From Spirobacillus cienkowskii (GTDB taxonomy: Bacteria > Bdellovibrionota_B > Oligoflexia > Silvanigrellales > Silvanigrellaceae): 48,614 nt of DNA. The position numbers were made by a program, and so were the translations under genes. The notes beneath the pieces are model-generated. The model was not told where the DNA came from, did not search any database, and saw only the letters and a list, made by a program, of their open reading frames with translations. Below are positions 35,223 through 45,900 of the stretch, piece by piece (positions within the stretch are counted from its first letter, which is position 1; each line of letters starts with the position of its first letter). The stretch covers positions 1 through 48,614 of the forward strand of contig QOVW01000004.1 of the NCBI GenBank assembly GCA_003339605.1. The letters are read 5' to 3'.

Positions 35223-35714
35223 ATGAAAACACGCTTCAGCTTTTTAGCAAGGTCCTTTCATTTTTTTTTATCTAGTGAAAACGTCCACTCAGGAGGTCAT
35301 GTCCTTGGTGGAGTTTCATTTTCTAAAATTCCGAGGGTCTTAATTGCAAAATGTGGACTCGATGGGCACGATCGTGGGGCAAAATATATTGCAAAAGCTT
35401 TGCGTGATGCTGGTATGGAAGTGATTTACACAGGGGTGCGGCAGTCAACAGATGATGTTGCGCAAACAGCAATTCAGGAAGATGTTGATATTGTTGGTTT
35501 ATCTCTGCTTTCTGGCGCCCATAATACTCTTTTTCCTAAATTAATAGAAGCCTTAAAAAACCAAGGAGGAGGGGATATCCCCGTATTTGGTGGGGGTGTA
35601 ATCCCTAAGTCAGATATTCCTTATTTAAAATCTATTGGTGTGAAGGCGATTTTTACCCCCGGGACAACAGTGGAAGACGTCATCAAGGAAATTAAGAAAA
35701 TACTTGAAGGATAA
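35223..35714 (+). CDS. Methylmalonyl-CoA mutase small (cobalamin-binding) subunit
   Basis: The 163-residue protein is a separate B12-binding domain. [19 protein letters not shown] contains the D-x-H-x-x-G motif whose His ligates cobalt. [16 protein letters not shown] (the S-x-L stretch) and VFGGGVIP (the GG stretch) bind the cofactor's tail. In human and E. coli enzymes this domain is the C-terminus of a large chain; here it stands alone, as in split mutases. About 38 residues precede the domain. The large catalytic subunit is not in the window. It starts an operon with carboxylase subunits, MeaB and epimerase, which makes the assignment firm. The carboxyltransferase start lies five bases after the stop. 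Confidence 0.9.
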   Translation: MKTRFSFLARSFHFFLSSENVHSGGHVLGGVSFSKIPRVLIAKCGLDGHDRGAKYIAKALRDAGMEVIYTGVRQSTDDVAQTAIQEDVDIVGLSLLSGAHNTLFPKLIEALKNQGGGDIPVFGGGVIPKSDIPYLKSIGVKAIFTPGTTVEDVIKEIKKILEG

Positions 35715-35718
35715 ATCT

Positions 35719-37275
35719 ATGGCCATCACAACAGAAAAAGCATTAAAAATTTTAAACGCCGAAAAACTAAAATCCATCGAAGGAGGCGGTGCAAAAAAAA
35801 TTGAAATTCAGCATGAAAAAGGAAAAATGACCGCCAGAGAAAGAATTGTTGAACTTTTAGATGCTGGAACATTTGTCGAACTTGATGCATTCGTCACTCA
35901 TCAATGTAACCATTTTAATATGGAAAAGCAGAAGTTTTTAGGTGATGGTGTTGTTACAGGATTTGGTCAAATTGCAGGAAGACTTGTTTATTTATTTGCG
36001 CAAGATTTTACAATATTAGGTGGTTCTCTTGGAGAAATGCATGCTAAAAAAATATGTAAAATTATGGATTTAGCTATTCAAAATGGTGCTCCCATTATTG
36101 GTTTGAACGATAGTGGTGGTGCCAGAATTCAAGAAGGTGTGGCAAGTTTAGGTGGGTATGCCGATATTTTTTATAAAAATACGTTAGCAAGTGGTGTTGT
36201 GCCCCAAATTAGCGCTATTTTAGGGCCTTGTGCTGGTGGTGCTGTGTATTCGCCTGCAATCACAGATTTTACTGTTATGACGCAGAACACATCGCATATG
36301 TTTATTACAGGACCAGATGTGATTAAAACAGTGACGGGTGAGAATATTGACTTTGAGTCTCTTGGAGGCGCCGAAACTCATAATTCAAAAAGTGGTGTTG
36401 CTGACTTTATGTGTTCAGATGAATACGAAACCATTTTTTTTATAAAAAAAATACTCACCTACATTCCCCAAAATAATTTAGATTCCCCGCCATTTTATTT
36501 ATCTCAAGACTCTCCTTTTCGGGCAGATGAAGAACTTAATTTTATGATACCCGATAATCCTAACCAACCTTATTCAATGAAAGACATTATTAAGAGAGTA
36601 TGCGACATCGATTCTTTTTTAGAAATTCAGCCTTTTTTTGCAAAAAATATGATTATTGGATTTGCAAGACTAAATGGATTTTCAGTAGGAATTGTTGCAA
36701 ATGATCCTATGAATTTAGCTGGAGTATTAGATATCAATGCAAGTATTAAAGCAGCGAGATTTGTTAGATTTTGTGACGCGTTTAATATTCCATTAATTGT
36801 GTTTACAGATGTGCCAGGTTTTTTGCCTGGCACAGATCAAGAGTGGCGAGGAATAATTAAACATGGAGCAAAACTTCTTTACGCATTTTGTGAAGCAACA
36901 GTTCCACGTTTTACAGTTATTACAAAAAAAGCATATGGTGGAGCATACGATGTGATGAACTCAAAACATATTGGTGCAGATTATAATATTGCTTGGCCAT
37001 CAGCAGAAATTGCGGTGATGGGTCCAGAGGGGGCATGCAATATTATTTTTAAAAACGAGATTTTAAATTCTGCCAATTCTGAAGCTAAACGAAATGAACT
37101 CATTCAAGATTATCGCGATACGTTTGCAAACCCATATGTGACTGCGCAAAAAGGTTTTATTGATGATGTTGTTGAGCCAAAAATGACCCGAAGCCTATTG
37201 ATTCAAGCCTTGAATGCAAATAAAAATAAAAGGAAACAGCTACCAAAAAGAAAACATGGTAACATACCATTATAA
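35719..37275 (+). CDS. Propionyl/acyl-CoA carboxylase carboxyltransferase subunit
   Basis: The beta subunit transfers CO2 from biotin to propionyl-CoA. The 518-residue protein has the two crotonase-like halves: GKMTARERIVELLDAGTF and DSGGARIQEGVASLGGYADIFY in the N half, then GFARLNGFSVGIVANDP, the FTDVPGFLPGTDQE stretch and KKAYGGAYDVMNSK in the C half. I use ATG 35719 with AAGGA upstream; a TTG 15 bases earlier overlaps the previous gene. Substrate choice between propionyl-CoA and other acyl-CoAs is not readable, but the MCM/MeaB/epimerase context favours propionyl-CoA. Confidence 0.92.
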   Translation: MAITTEKALKILNAEKLKSIEGGGAKKIEIQHEKGKMTARERIVELLDAGTFVELDAFVTHQCNHFNMEKQKFLGDGVVTGFGQIAGRLVYLFAQDFTILGGSLGEMHAKKICKIMDLAIQNGAPIIGLNDSGGARIQEGVASLGGYADIFYKNTLASGVVPQISAILGPCAGGAVYSPAITDFTVMTQNTSHMFITGPDVIKTVTGENIDFESLGGAETHNSKSGVADFMCSDEYETIFFIKKILTYIPQNNLDSPPFYLSQDSPFRADEELNFMIPDNPNQPYSMKDIIKRVCDIDSFLEIQPFFAKNMIIGFARLNGFSVGIVANDPMNLAGVLDINASIKAARFVRFCDAFNIPLIVFTDVPGFLPGTDQEWRGIIKHGAKLLYAFCEATVPRFTVITKKAYGGAYDVMNSKHIGADYNIAWPSAEIAVMGPEGACNIIFKNEILNSANSEAKRNELIQDYRDTFANPYVTAQKGFIDDVVEPKMTRSLLIQALNANKNKRKQLPKRKHGNIPL

Positions 37276-37309
37276 ATAATTATACAGGCTTTGTAATAGG
37301 ATTTTTATC

Positions 37310-38854
37310 ATGCAACACAAAGATTTTTTACCTCTTGTATTTAAGCCCTTTAAAAAAGTGTGCATAGCAAATAGAGGTGAAATTGGGGTGCGTGTTATTC
37401 GTGCTTGTCGCGATTTGGGATTATCGCCGTTAGCGCTATATTCTACCGCTGATCTGCATTCAAGACATGTCGCAATGGCTGACTATGCGTGTTGTATTGG
37501 TAATGCACCAAGTCATGAAAGTTACTTAAATATAAAAAATATTATTCAGGCTGCAAAGCAAATGGGCGCAGAAGCAGTGCATCCAGGGTTTGGATTTCTT
37601 TCAGAAAATGCTGAATTTGCAAATGAAGTTTTAAAAGCTGGTATGGTGTGGATTGGTCCATCTCCATTTTCTATTTATGCAATGGGCGATAAAACAATTG
37701 CAAAAACAAAGGTAATTGAGGCAGGTGTTCCGTGTAGTCCAGGAAAAAACGCGCCACTTAAGAATGTTAAAGAATTAAAAAATATTGCAGACCAAATTGG
37801 TTATCCACTTATTTTAAAAGCTGCTGCGGGTGGTGGTGGTAAGGGAATGAGAGTTGTGCGTAACAATTCTGATCTGACATCTGCTTTTGAAGCATGCCAG
37901 CGCGAAGCGTTAAGTTATTTTGGAAATTCTGATGTATTTTGTGAACGATATATAGAGAGGCCAAGGCATGTGGAATTTCAAATTATGGCTGATTCTCACG
38001 GAAATACGGTACATTTATTTGAGAGAGATTGTACCATTCAACGTAGACATCAAAAGCTCATTGAAGAAGCGCCATCACTCTATATTAGTCATGAAACGCG
38101 ACTACAAATGGGAGACATTGCAGTTAAAGCAGCGCAAAGCGTTGGTTATGTTAATGCAGGGACTGTTGAATTTATTTTAGAATCGCCAACAAAATTTTAT
38201 TTTATGGAAATGAATACACGTATTCAAGTCGAACATCCTGTCACAGAGCTGATTACAGGAATTGATTTATTACAAACTCAATTAAAAGTTGCTATGGGAG
38301 AAGCGCTCCCCTTTCAACAAAAAGATATTACAATTCGAGGGTGGGCTTTTGAAGCACGTATCAATGCAGAAGATCCTTATCACGGCTTTAGACCAGATCC
38401 TGGTGTGGTTAAAGAAGTAGAATTTCCTTCTGGTCCTGGAGTGCGCATGGACTCGCATATTTATGCTGGTTACAAAATACCAGAATTTTATGATTCTATG
38501 ATTGCAAAACTATTGGTTTACGGCGCCAATCGTGAAGATGCATTAAATAAAATGGCGCGAGCTTTAAGCGAATTAAATATTCAAGGTATTCAAACAACTA
38601 TTCCGTTTCATCAAGCTATATTAGAAAATAAAAATTTTCGTGATGGAAATTATACAACTCGATTTGTTGAAGAAAATGAAAAATTACTAGAACAGATCGA
38701 GATATCAAGAAATGAGTTAACCGAAAGTGAAGCAATTGTTGCTGCAATTAAAATAGCAATTCATCAGTCTATTTTTGAGGTTCGTCCAAGTATTAATAAC
38801 AATTTGGTAGAACCCTGGAGTCATGCTTATCGTTTAGAAAGCACTAAAAGGTAA
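37310..38854 (+). CDS. Biotin carboxylase subunit of acyl-CoA carboxylase
   Basis: This ATP-grasp enzyme carboxylates biotin using bicarbonate and ATP. The 514-residue protein has VCIANRGEIGVRVIRACRDLG, the ATP-grasp glycine loop AAAGGGGKGMRVV, HVEFQIMADSHGN, the ERDCTIQRRHQKLIEEAPS stretch and MEMNTRIQVEHPVTE. It ends after the biotin carboxylase C-terminal domain and lacks the biotinyl domain, which the next gene supplies. So the carboxylase is a three-piece enzyme (BC, BCCP, CT). An AGGA site precedes ATG 37310. Confidence 0.94.
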   Translation: MQHKDFLPLVFKPFKKVCIANRGEIGVRVIRACRDLGLSPLALYSTADLHSRHVAMADYACCIGNAPSHESYLNIKNIIQAAKQMGAEAVHPGFGFLSENAEFANEVLKAGMVWIGPSPFSIYAMGDKTIAKTKVIEAGVPCSPGKNAPLKNVKELKNIADQIGYPLILKAAAGGGGKGMRVVRNNSDLTSAFEACQREALSYFGNSDVFCERYIERPRHVEFQIMADSHGNTVHLFERDCTIQRRHQKLIEEAPSLYISHETRLQMGDIAVKAAQSVGYVNAGTVEFILESPTKFYFMEMNTRIQVEHPVTELITGIDLLQTQLKVAMGEALPFQQKDITIRGWAFEARINAEDPYHGFRPDPGVVKEVEFPSGPGVRMDSHIYAGYKIPEFYDSMIAKLLVYGANREDALNKMARALSELNIQGIQTTIPFHQAILENKNFRDGNYTTRFVEENEKLLEQIEISRNELTESEAIVAAIKIAIHQSIFEVRPSINNNLVEPWSHAYRLESTKR

Positions 38855-38875
38855 TTAGATGGAGTTAACAATAAG

Positions 38876-39442
38876 ATGAAATTTTCTATTCAGAAAAGTA
38901 GTAATTCTAAATTTTATGAAGTCAAAATTCCTGCCTCTGTTAATTTGAACCATTTTTCGAATAGAGAAAAATTTGAAGTTTTAATAATAAATAGTTCTGA
39001 ATGTATTAAAAATATTGAAGTGATGATTTTAGCTGATGGATTGAGTTTTTTACTGCAAAATCAAGTTATTAGAATTAAAAATAATTTTGTAAAATTAAAA
39101 CAAAATCATTTTCTTTTAGCTATTCAAAATGGTAGTTTTGTAACGCAAAATCATTACCACGCAGATCTTATAAAGCCCGTTAAAGCAAAAGTTATTAATA
39201 CAGTTAATAGTAATGGAGATTTGGTTTCGCCTATATCAGGTAAAGTGATTTCCTTATTAGTAAAAAAAGGTGAGCGTGTTAAAGAAGGCGATCCTCTTTT
39301 AACTATTGAAGCAATGAAAATGGAAAATCGAATTTTATCTGAATGTGATGGAACGATTTTAGAGATAAAAGTTGTTGTTGGTGATAGTGTATCAACGGGA
39401 GATTTTTTAATAAAAGTTATTCCTGATTCAAAAGAGAGCTAA
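38876..39442 (+). CDS. Biotin carboxyl carrier protein of acyl-CoA carboxylase
   Basis: The 188-residue product carries biotin on Lys148 in the canonical EAMKMEN, within a biotinyl-lipoyl domain from about residue 115 (VSPISGKVISLLVKKGERVKEGDPLL). The N-terminal 100 residues are a beta-rich part resembling the BT-like domain that tethers BCCP in larger fused chains. With the upstream BC and CT genes it completes the carboxylase. The stop TAA is immediately followed by the ATG of meaB, which indicates strong translational coupling. Confidence 0.9.
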   Translation: MKFSIQKSSNSKFYEVKIPASVNLNHFSNREKFEVLIINSSECIKNIEVMILADGLSFLLQNQVIRIKNNFVKLKQNHFLLAIQNGSFVTQNHYHADLIKPVKAKVINTVNSNGDLVSPISGKVISLLVKKGERVKEGDPLLTIEAMKMENRILSECDGTILEIKVVVGDSVSTGDFLIKVIPDSKES

Positions 39443-40471
39443 ATGAAAATACAACAATCATTAGATATAGAATCGGTTGTTAATTTGCTTTCTGGACGTT
39501 CTAAATTTGATGGAGTTGAGCTATGGCTTTCACGCACAAGAGCTTTGAGTAAGGCAATTACTTTTGTAGAAAATGATCCATTACTTGCCCCCAAATTACT
39601 TTCACATCCTTATTTAAACCTCAATGAAATTAAAGAAAATAATTCTAGAGTGATTGGTATTACTGGGTTGCCTGGAGCAGGTAAGTCAACAATGACAAAT
39701 TTGATAATTAGAGAACTCAGGCTAAAAGGAAAGTCAGTGGCTGTTTTTGCTGTTGATCCTTCTTCTGCGATATCTGGAGGCGCAATACTAGGTGACCGCG
39801 TGCGGATGCAAGAGCATTTTAAGGACAGAATGGTTTTTATTCGTTCTATGGGCGCTCGTGGGGCGTTAGGAGGTGTTGCGTTAGCAACAAGAAGTGCAAT
39901 CCGTCTGGCATCTGTTCTAGAATTTGATTTTATTCTTGTTGAAACTGTGGGAATTGGGCAAAGTGAAAGTGAGATTACTAATATTGCAGATACAACACTG
40001 CTCGTATTGATGCCCAATAGTGGCGATGAAATTCAATTGATGAAAGCAGGTATTTTACAGCTAGCTGATATATATATCATTAATAAATGTGATCTTGCTG
40101 ACCCATTGCGAATGATGCAAGAATTATCTGAAAATACCGTTCCTGTAGGCGAGAATACATGGCGTCCGCCAGTGTTAAAAAGTTCTGCATCTAAATGTGA
40201 AGGAATTAAAGAAATTATTGACTCTATATTATTGCATCAAGAGTATGAAAATAAAAATAAACTTGGTAAAGAAATTCGCATAAAGCGATTGAAAAAAGAA
40301 ATTTTGCAAAATGCATTAATGCTTGCTGAATTTAAATTTAAAAATGAAATAGAAAAAATAGATGCGCAAGAAATTAAAATGTTAAGCAACGGAACCACGA
40401 CAGCAATGTTTTTAGCACAAAAAATATTTGATAAAAACATCATTTCTGAAAGCAGTAAAAATGAAAATTAA
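39443..40471 (+). CDS. meaB: Methylmalonyl-CoA mutase-associated GTPase MeaB
   Basis: MeaB (ArgK/MMAA) is a G3E GTPase that loads and protects the adenosylcobalamin of the mutase. The 342-residue protein has the P-loop GLPGAGKST (residues 75-83), then AVDPSSAISGGAILGDRVRM, the hallmark RSMGARGALGGVA, ETVGIGQSE (Walker B region) and NKCD for guanine recognition. It starts directly after the BCCP stop and overlaps the next gene by 11 bases. It supports the presence of a working mutase although the large subunit is elsewhere. Confidence 0.94.
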   Translation: MKIQQSLDIESVVNLLSGRSKFDGVELWLSRTRALSKAITFVENDPLLAPKLLSHPYLNLNEIKENNSRVIGITGLPGAGKSTMTNLIIRELRLKGKSVAVFAVDPSSAISGGAILGDRVRMQEHFKDRMVFIRSMGARGALGGVALATRSAIRLASVLEFDFILVETVGIGQSESEITNIADTTLLVLMPNSGDEIQLMKAGILQLADIYIINKCDLADPLRMMQELSENTVPVGENTWRPPVLKSSASKCEGIKEIIDSILLHQEYENKNKLGKEIRIKRLKKEILQNALMLAEFKFKNEIEKIDAQEIKMLSNGTTTAMFLAQKIFDKNIISESSKNEN

Positions 40472-40877
40472 TAGAATTAATCATTTAGGCATTGTTCCAA
40501 AGGATGCTTCTCTAGCAAAACAATTTTTTACAGGTATTCTTGGCCTGCCATACGAAGGAGGAGAAGTTGTCGACGATCAGCAGGTTACTGTAGATTTTAT
40601 TCGCTGTGAAAATAGTAGATTAGAACTGCTTCAGGCAACAAGCACGGACAGTTCTATTGCTAAGTTTTTAGCAACTCGAGGAGCTGGTATTCAGCATGTA
40701 GCATTAGATGTAGACGATTTAGACAGTTGGGTAAACCATTTGAAAAAAAATCAAATTCGTCTTATTGATGAAAAGCCTAAAAAAGGGGCGCATAATACTC
40801 GTATTGTATTTATTCATCCACATTCTACTGGAGGGATTCTAGTTGAGTTGGTTGAAGAGAAACAAAATAAAAATTGA
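40461..40877 (+). CDS. mce: Methylmalonyl-CoA epimerase
   Basis: The epimerase converts (S)- to (R)-methylmalonyl-CoA between carboxylase and mutase. The 138-residue protein has two beta-alpha-beta-beta-beta units of the VOC fold with candidate metal ligands in INHLGI (His), GIQHVALDV (His) and ILVELVEE (Glu). ATG 40461 lies inside the end of meaB (11-base overlap), a sign of coupling. An upstream in-frame TTG at 40428 is ignored because it lies deep inside meaB. Confidence 0.92.
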   Translation: MKINRINHLGIVPKDASLAKQFFTGILGLPYEGGEVVDDQQVTVDFIRCENSRLELLQATSTDSSIAKFLATRGAGIQHVALDVDDLDSWVNHLKKNQIRLIDEKPKKGAHNTRIVFIHPHSTGGILVELVEEKQNKN

Positions 40878-40904
40878 CCTATTCATGATGAGTTGTATAT
40901 TACT

Positions 40905-41651
40905 ATGAAATTTAAAAATTTTTTAATTTGCTGTGGTTTGAGTTTGGTTCTCTTTTCATGTCAAACAAAACCAATTTCAGAGCTTTCTCAAGATGAAGGA
41001 ATTGAAAAAATACGAGAAAACTATAAAAAAGAGAACTGGTCAGATCTAATTGCTAATGTAGATGAATACAAAGCAAGATACCCTTATTCAAAAAATAATA
41101 TTGAAGCAGAAGTTTTACAAGCTGATGCATATTACCAATCAGATAAGTATCCTGAAGCTCTTGTTGCGTACGATGATTTTATCAGAAAAAATGCTGTGCA
41201 TGACAAAGTTCCTTTTGCCCATTTTCGCGTAGCAAAAATTTATGATTTGCAAGCTCCCGAGCAAATCGATCGCGAACAAGCATTTGCAAAGAAAGCAATT
41301 TTAAAATACCAAGACTACCTAAGACAGTATCCAAACGGAGAGTTTATTTCTGAAGCTAAAGAAAGATTAGCAAACTTAAAAAGAAGATTAGCAGAACATG
41401 ATCTTTTTGTTGCAAGATTTTATTGGAATAAAGAACTTTTCTCAGCAGCTTTATCGAGGTACTTAAACATTATTAAAACTTATCCTCAATATGCTGATCT
41501 TAAAAAAGAAGCAATTGAAAATGCGGCGCAGTGTTATGAGGAGCTTGCTAAAATTTTAGAAAAAGATCCCAAATCAGATAGTTACGTTTATTTTAATAAT
41601 ACTACGCCAGAAGAATTAAGAAAAAAGTCGGCAGAACTAAGAAGTAACTAA
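40905..41651 (+). CDS. bamD: Outer membrane assembly lipoprotein BamD
   Basis: BamD is the essential TPR lipoprotein of the BAM complex that inserts beta-barrels into the outer membrane. The 248-residue protein has a lipoprotein signal with lipobox VLFSC (Cys about 19). TPR-like helical pairs follow: YPYSKNNIEAEVLQADAYYQSDKYPEALVAYDDFI, VPFAHFRVAKIYDL and YPNGEFISEAKERLANLK, typical of YfiO. I start at ATG 40905; a TTG 12 bases earlier is possible. It may share the transcript of the preceding operon, since the gap is only 27 bases. sbcD follows. Confidence 0.9.
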   Translation: MKFKNFLICCGLSLVLFSCQTKPISELSQDEGIEKIRENYKKENWSDLIANVDEYKARYPYSKNNIEAEVLQADAYYQSDKYPEALVAYDDFIRKNAVHDKVPFAHFRVAKIYDLQAPEQIDREQAFAKKAILKYQDYLRQYPNGEFISEAKERLANLKRRLAEHDLFVARFYWNKELFSAALSRYLNIIKTYPQYADLKKEAIENAAQCYEELAKILEKDPKSDSYVYFNNTTPEELRKKSAELRSN

Positions 41652-41678
41652 TTTTTTGTAATTTATGGTTTTTTGCTT

Positions 41679-42899
41679 ATGAAAATATTACATACATCAG
41701 ATTGGCATTTGGGTGCTACATTTGAAGGTATATCAAGAGAAGAAGATCATAAATTTTTCTTATCTTGGTTGGTTGAGATTCTTAAAAATTATGAGATTGA
41801 GGTTTTAATAGTTGCGGGTGATATTTTTGATCAACCACAACCGTCGTCAGAGTCACAAAAAATTTATTATCAATTTTTATTCCAAATATCTCAAATAAAA
41901 AATTTTAAAAAGGTGATAGTTGTTGGAGGCAATCATGATTCTCCAACTCGATTAGATGCTCCGTCTGAATTGCTTAAGCTACTAGACGTTTTTGTTGTTG
42001 GTGGTGTTTACAGTGATTTGCACGATATCTCAAAATATCTTTGTCCTATTTATAATTCTGAAAGACAGCTGCAAGCAGTGATTGCAGCTGTCCCTTTTAT
42101 TCATGAATATCGATTGGGTATCAGAACTGCAGGACTAACAGAATCAGAAATTCAAAATTTATTTAAAGATAAAATTAATTTATTATATAAAAATTTAGCA
42201 GATGAATCAGAAAAATTATATCAAACGAAATTATTAATTGGTACTGGTCATTTATCTTGTATTGGATCAGAAAAAGATGATGCCCCATTGGAAATTCATA
42301 TGGTTGGTACTTTAGGAGGGCTTCCAGAAACAATATTTGATAAAAGATTTAATTATATTGCTTTGGGTCATATTCATAAATCTTATAGAGTTGCAAACTC
42401 TAATGCATATTATTCTGGTTCCCCTATATGCTTGTCTTTAAAAGAGTCTAAAACACAAAGGTGTGTAAATATTGTTACCTTTGAAAATAATGATTATGAT
42501 ATACAACGTTTGCCTGTCCCACAAAGAAGAAAAATTATAGAAATTAAAGGCAATATAGAAAGTATTAATTTTCAAATTGAAAGTTTATCATGGGATACTC
42601 CATTTCCTCCAATTTTATGTGTGCAAACAGAAGTTGAGTCTTATCTTCCAGGATTAGATTTATCTATTTTAAGAAAACTTGAAAATTCTTTTCCTTTTAC
42701 ACAAAGACCTGCATTGGCAACTGTAAAACAGAGTCTGTGTCAAACTTCAAATATAAATCAAATTTTTTTTAATAAAGATTCTTTAAAAACTTTATCTGTT
42801 GAAGAAGTATTTATTAAAATGTGTGAAAATCAAAATCAAGTTATTGATGATAAATTGTTAAATGCTTTTAGAAGTTTATTAAATGAAGAGAATATTTAA
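41679..42899 (+). CDS. sbcD: SbcD, nuclease subunit of SbcCD
   Basis: SbcD is the Mn-dependent phosphoesterase of the bacterial Mre11-Rad50 complex, which cuts hairpins and processes DNA ends. The 406-residue protein has DWHLG (residues 9-13), VAGDIFDQPQP, GGNHDSPTR, the GTGHLSCIGS stretch and YIALGHIHKSY, which are the metal-binding motifs. The C-terminal half carries the DNA-binding cap. ATG 41679 lies six bases inside a frame beginning at TTG 41673. It is followed 36 bases later by sbcC. Confidence 0.95.
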   Translation: MKILHTSDWHLGATFEGISREEDHKFFLSWLVEILKNYEIEVLIVAGDIFDQPQPSSESQKIYYQFLFQISQIKNFKKVIVVGGNHDSPTRLDAPSELLKLLDVFVVGGVYSDLHDISKYLCPIYNSERQLQAVIAAVPFIHEYRLGIRTAGLTESEIQNLFKDKINLLYKNLADESEKLYQTKLLIGTGHLSCIGSEKDDAPLEIHMVGTLGGLPETIFDKRFNYIALGHIHKSYRVANSNAYYSGSPICLSLKESKTQRCVNIVTFENNDYDIQRLPVPQRRKIIEIKGNIESINFQIESLSWDTPFPPILCVQTEVESYLPGLDLSILRKLENSFPFTQRPALATVKQSLCQTSNINQIFFNKDSLKTLSVEEVFIKMCENQNQVIDDKLLNAFRSLLNEENI

Positions 42900-42935
42900 A
42901 AATTATTATATAATATTAAATTTAAAGGATATTTT

Positions 42936-45900
42936 TTGAAATTACTAAAAGTTGAGTTAGAAAATTTAAATTCATTATATGGACGTCACTCGGTTGATTT
43001 TGAAAAAGATTTGCAGGGGGCGCCTATTTTTTTAATTATAGGACCAACAGGTGCAGGGAAATCAACATTAATGGATGCCATGTCGCTTGCATTGTTTGGC
43101 CAAACTCCTCGCTTGACTAAAGGCAAATCAGAAAAAGATTTAGAGAATGATAGCAGGCAAGTGATGTCACGCGGCACTTATTTTGCTTTTTCGCAATTAA
43201 TTTTTTCTAAAAGAGAAGATAATAAAATTGTAAAATATAGAGTAACTTGGCAATGTGAGAGAGCATATAAAAAACCAGACGGTAATTTTAAAGATCCTAG
43301 AAGAATTTTAGAGTGTTTTAACGAAGATTTATCAGATTGGGAGCAACTAATCAGTGATACGCGACCTAAATTTTATGAACCTATTTTTAATAAAGTATTA
43401 GAAAATTTAACCGTAGAAGATTTTAAAAGGATGGTACTTCTTGCACAAGGAGAATTTGCAGCTTTTTTAAAAGCTAACGAAGAAGAAAGAGCAGCAATTT
43501 TAGAAAGAATTACAAATACTGAAATTTATAAAAATATTGGTAAAAAGGCTTCGGAAAAGAAAAAAATAATAGAAGAAAAATATAATGAAATTAATATTAA
43601 AATAAATGGAATTAACATACTTTCTTTTGAAATAGAAAATGATTATAAAAATAAAAAACAAAGTATATCAGATGAAATAAAAATTTTAGACGAGAAAGCT
43701 AAGTCAATTGATTATGAAATAAATTGGCGCGTAAAAGAAAACGAGTTACAAAAAAAACTATCTGAAGCTGAAAAATCTTATCAAGAATATTTAGAAAATC
43801 TTAAAAATAATCAAGATTTTCTAAATCGCTTAAGCCAATTTAAAAAATTTCAAAAATCTATTGAGCTTTATTTTCAAGAAAATGAGAATAAGGAAAAAAT
43901 TGGAAAAATTGAAATTGAAATAAATAATAAAAACAATGAAATTTTATCTTTAAAAGATATTATTATTTTTATCAAAAGTAATATTAATCAATTATTCGAT
44001 TATCTTCAAAATGAAAAAAAGAATTTTGAAGAAAAAAAATACGAAATTGATAAGGCTAAAGAATTAAGATCAATAAAAAATACTTTGACAGAAGACTTCA
44101 ATAAAAAATTAGAAAAATTAAAAAATCTTGAAATTGAAAAGTCTTCTGTTTTTTTAAATAAAGAATTTCATATTAAAAATTTGCGCATTGCAAATGAAAG
44201 TAAAAAAGAATTTGAAAACGTATTAAAAAATGAATTATCATTTTTATTATTGAATTATAAAAAATTCTTACTTGATTTTGAAAAAATTAAAGCGCATTTT
44301 GAATCTATTAAAAGGGATTTGATAGCACATTCAATTCCTTTTGAAAATCCTCATGATAAATTAAATGATTTAAGAAATTTAAAAGATAAATATTTTTCTG
44401 AAAAAATACAAATTGAAAAATTTGCATTTTATATTGAGGATTTGAGTAGAAGAGAGTCAGAAGAAAATAGTTTAGTTGAAAAGCTTAAGGCGGCTCAGCA
44501 GTCTTTATTAAATGCTAATGTAAATTATTTATCGCAAAAAGAAATTATAAATAATGAAAACTCAGAAGTGGCTAATTTAAAAAATGATGTCACAAAATTA
44601 TCTTGGAAAATTGAGCTCGCTTATCAGCGTAAACATTTATTACCTGGTGAGGAATGTCCATTATGCGGTAGTTATGAGCATCCTTATTTTGAGGATATGT
44701 CTTATAAAAAGGCTGATATGGAAATTATTTCGCAACATGAATTTCTTTCTCAGCAGCTATTAGAAAAAGAAAATTTTCAAAATAGCATGTTATCAAATTT
44801 ACTTGAATTTGAAAAAAATGTTCAATTTTATACTCATGAAATTAAAAGTGTAGAAAATCAAAAAAATTCTTTAACTAATGTTATCCAAGATAAAAAAAAT
44901 ATAATATTATCAGCTCTCAACTTAGATAGTTATTCGGCATCCAAGAAGAGTAGTGATTATTTTTATCAAATTTATAATAAATTAGAAATTAAAAATAAAG
45001 AAGAAATTGAAAAAGTTAATGTTGAAATTAAATTTTTAACCGAAAAAATTGAAGAATATAATAAAAATAAAGAATTATATATTGAATCAAAAGAAAAAAA
45101 TAATAAATTTATTGCATTCAAGCAAGATTTAAATGATTTGATGTTGTATTTAATACCTGATTTTAAAATTGATCTGTTTGAGAAAAGCTTAGTGTCTCAT
45201 TCTGAATTTGAAAAAATATACGTTTTTGAAGATAAGAGATATTATGAGAAATACAGAACAATAGAAAATAATATTTCTTTATATACTAATAAACTTAATG
45301 AATTTGAAAAAGAGTATGTACTAATTGAAAAAAATATTCAAGATCGATCACTAGAGGTTGATGAAATAAAAAACAAGATAAATAATATTACAAAAAATAT
45401 AAATAATTTTTTTGGTGGTGAAGATCCAATAAAAATTGAAGACAAACTAAATAAATCAATAATTGAAAAACAAAATAAATTTGATCAAGAAAAAACAATT
45501 TTAGCAGAAAAAGAAAAAATATTTGCTGTTTTAAATAATCAAAAAGAAAATTATTTTCATCAACTTGTTAACTACCGAGAAAATTTATCTTCTATTAAAG
45601 CCTTACTAGATAGCGAAATTGTAAAATTTGGCAATTTACCAAAAGAAGAAATTTTAAATTTTAATTTATCAGAAATTCAATTTATTGAATATAATAATGT
45701 TTATAATAAACTTGAAGAACTCCGTATTTCTACAACTGAAACAAAACAACAAAGATACTTTGATTTAGAAAATCATAAAAATCATTATTCATTAAATTTT
45801 GTTAATAGCACTTTAAATGATTTGTATAATAATAAAAATATATTAGATTCTGATATAAAAGACAAATTAAAAGAACTAGGAGAAATAACTAATATATTAT

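Noticed and set aside
35704-35718. Earlier TTG start for the carboxyltransferase
   Set aside because: It overlaps the preceding gene, and ATG 35719 has the better ribosome site.
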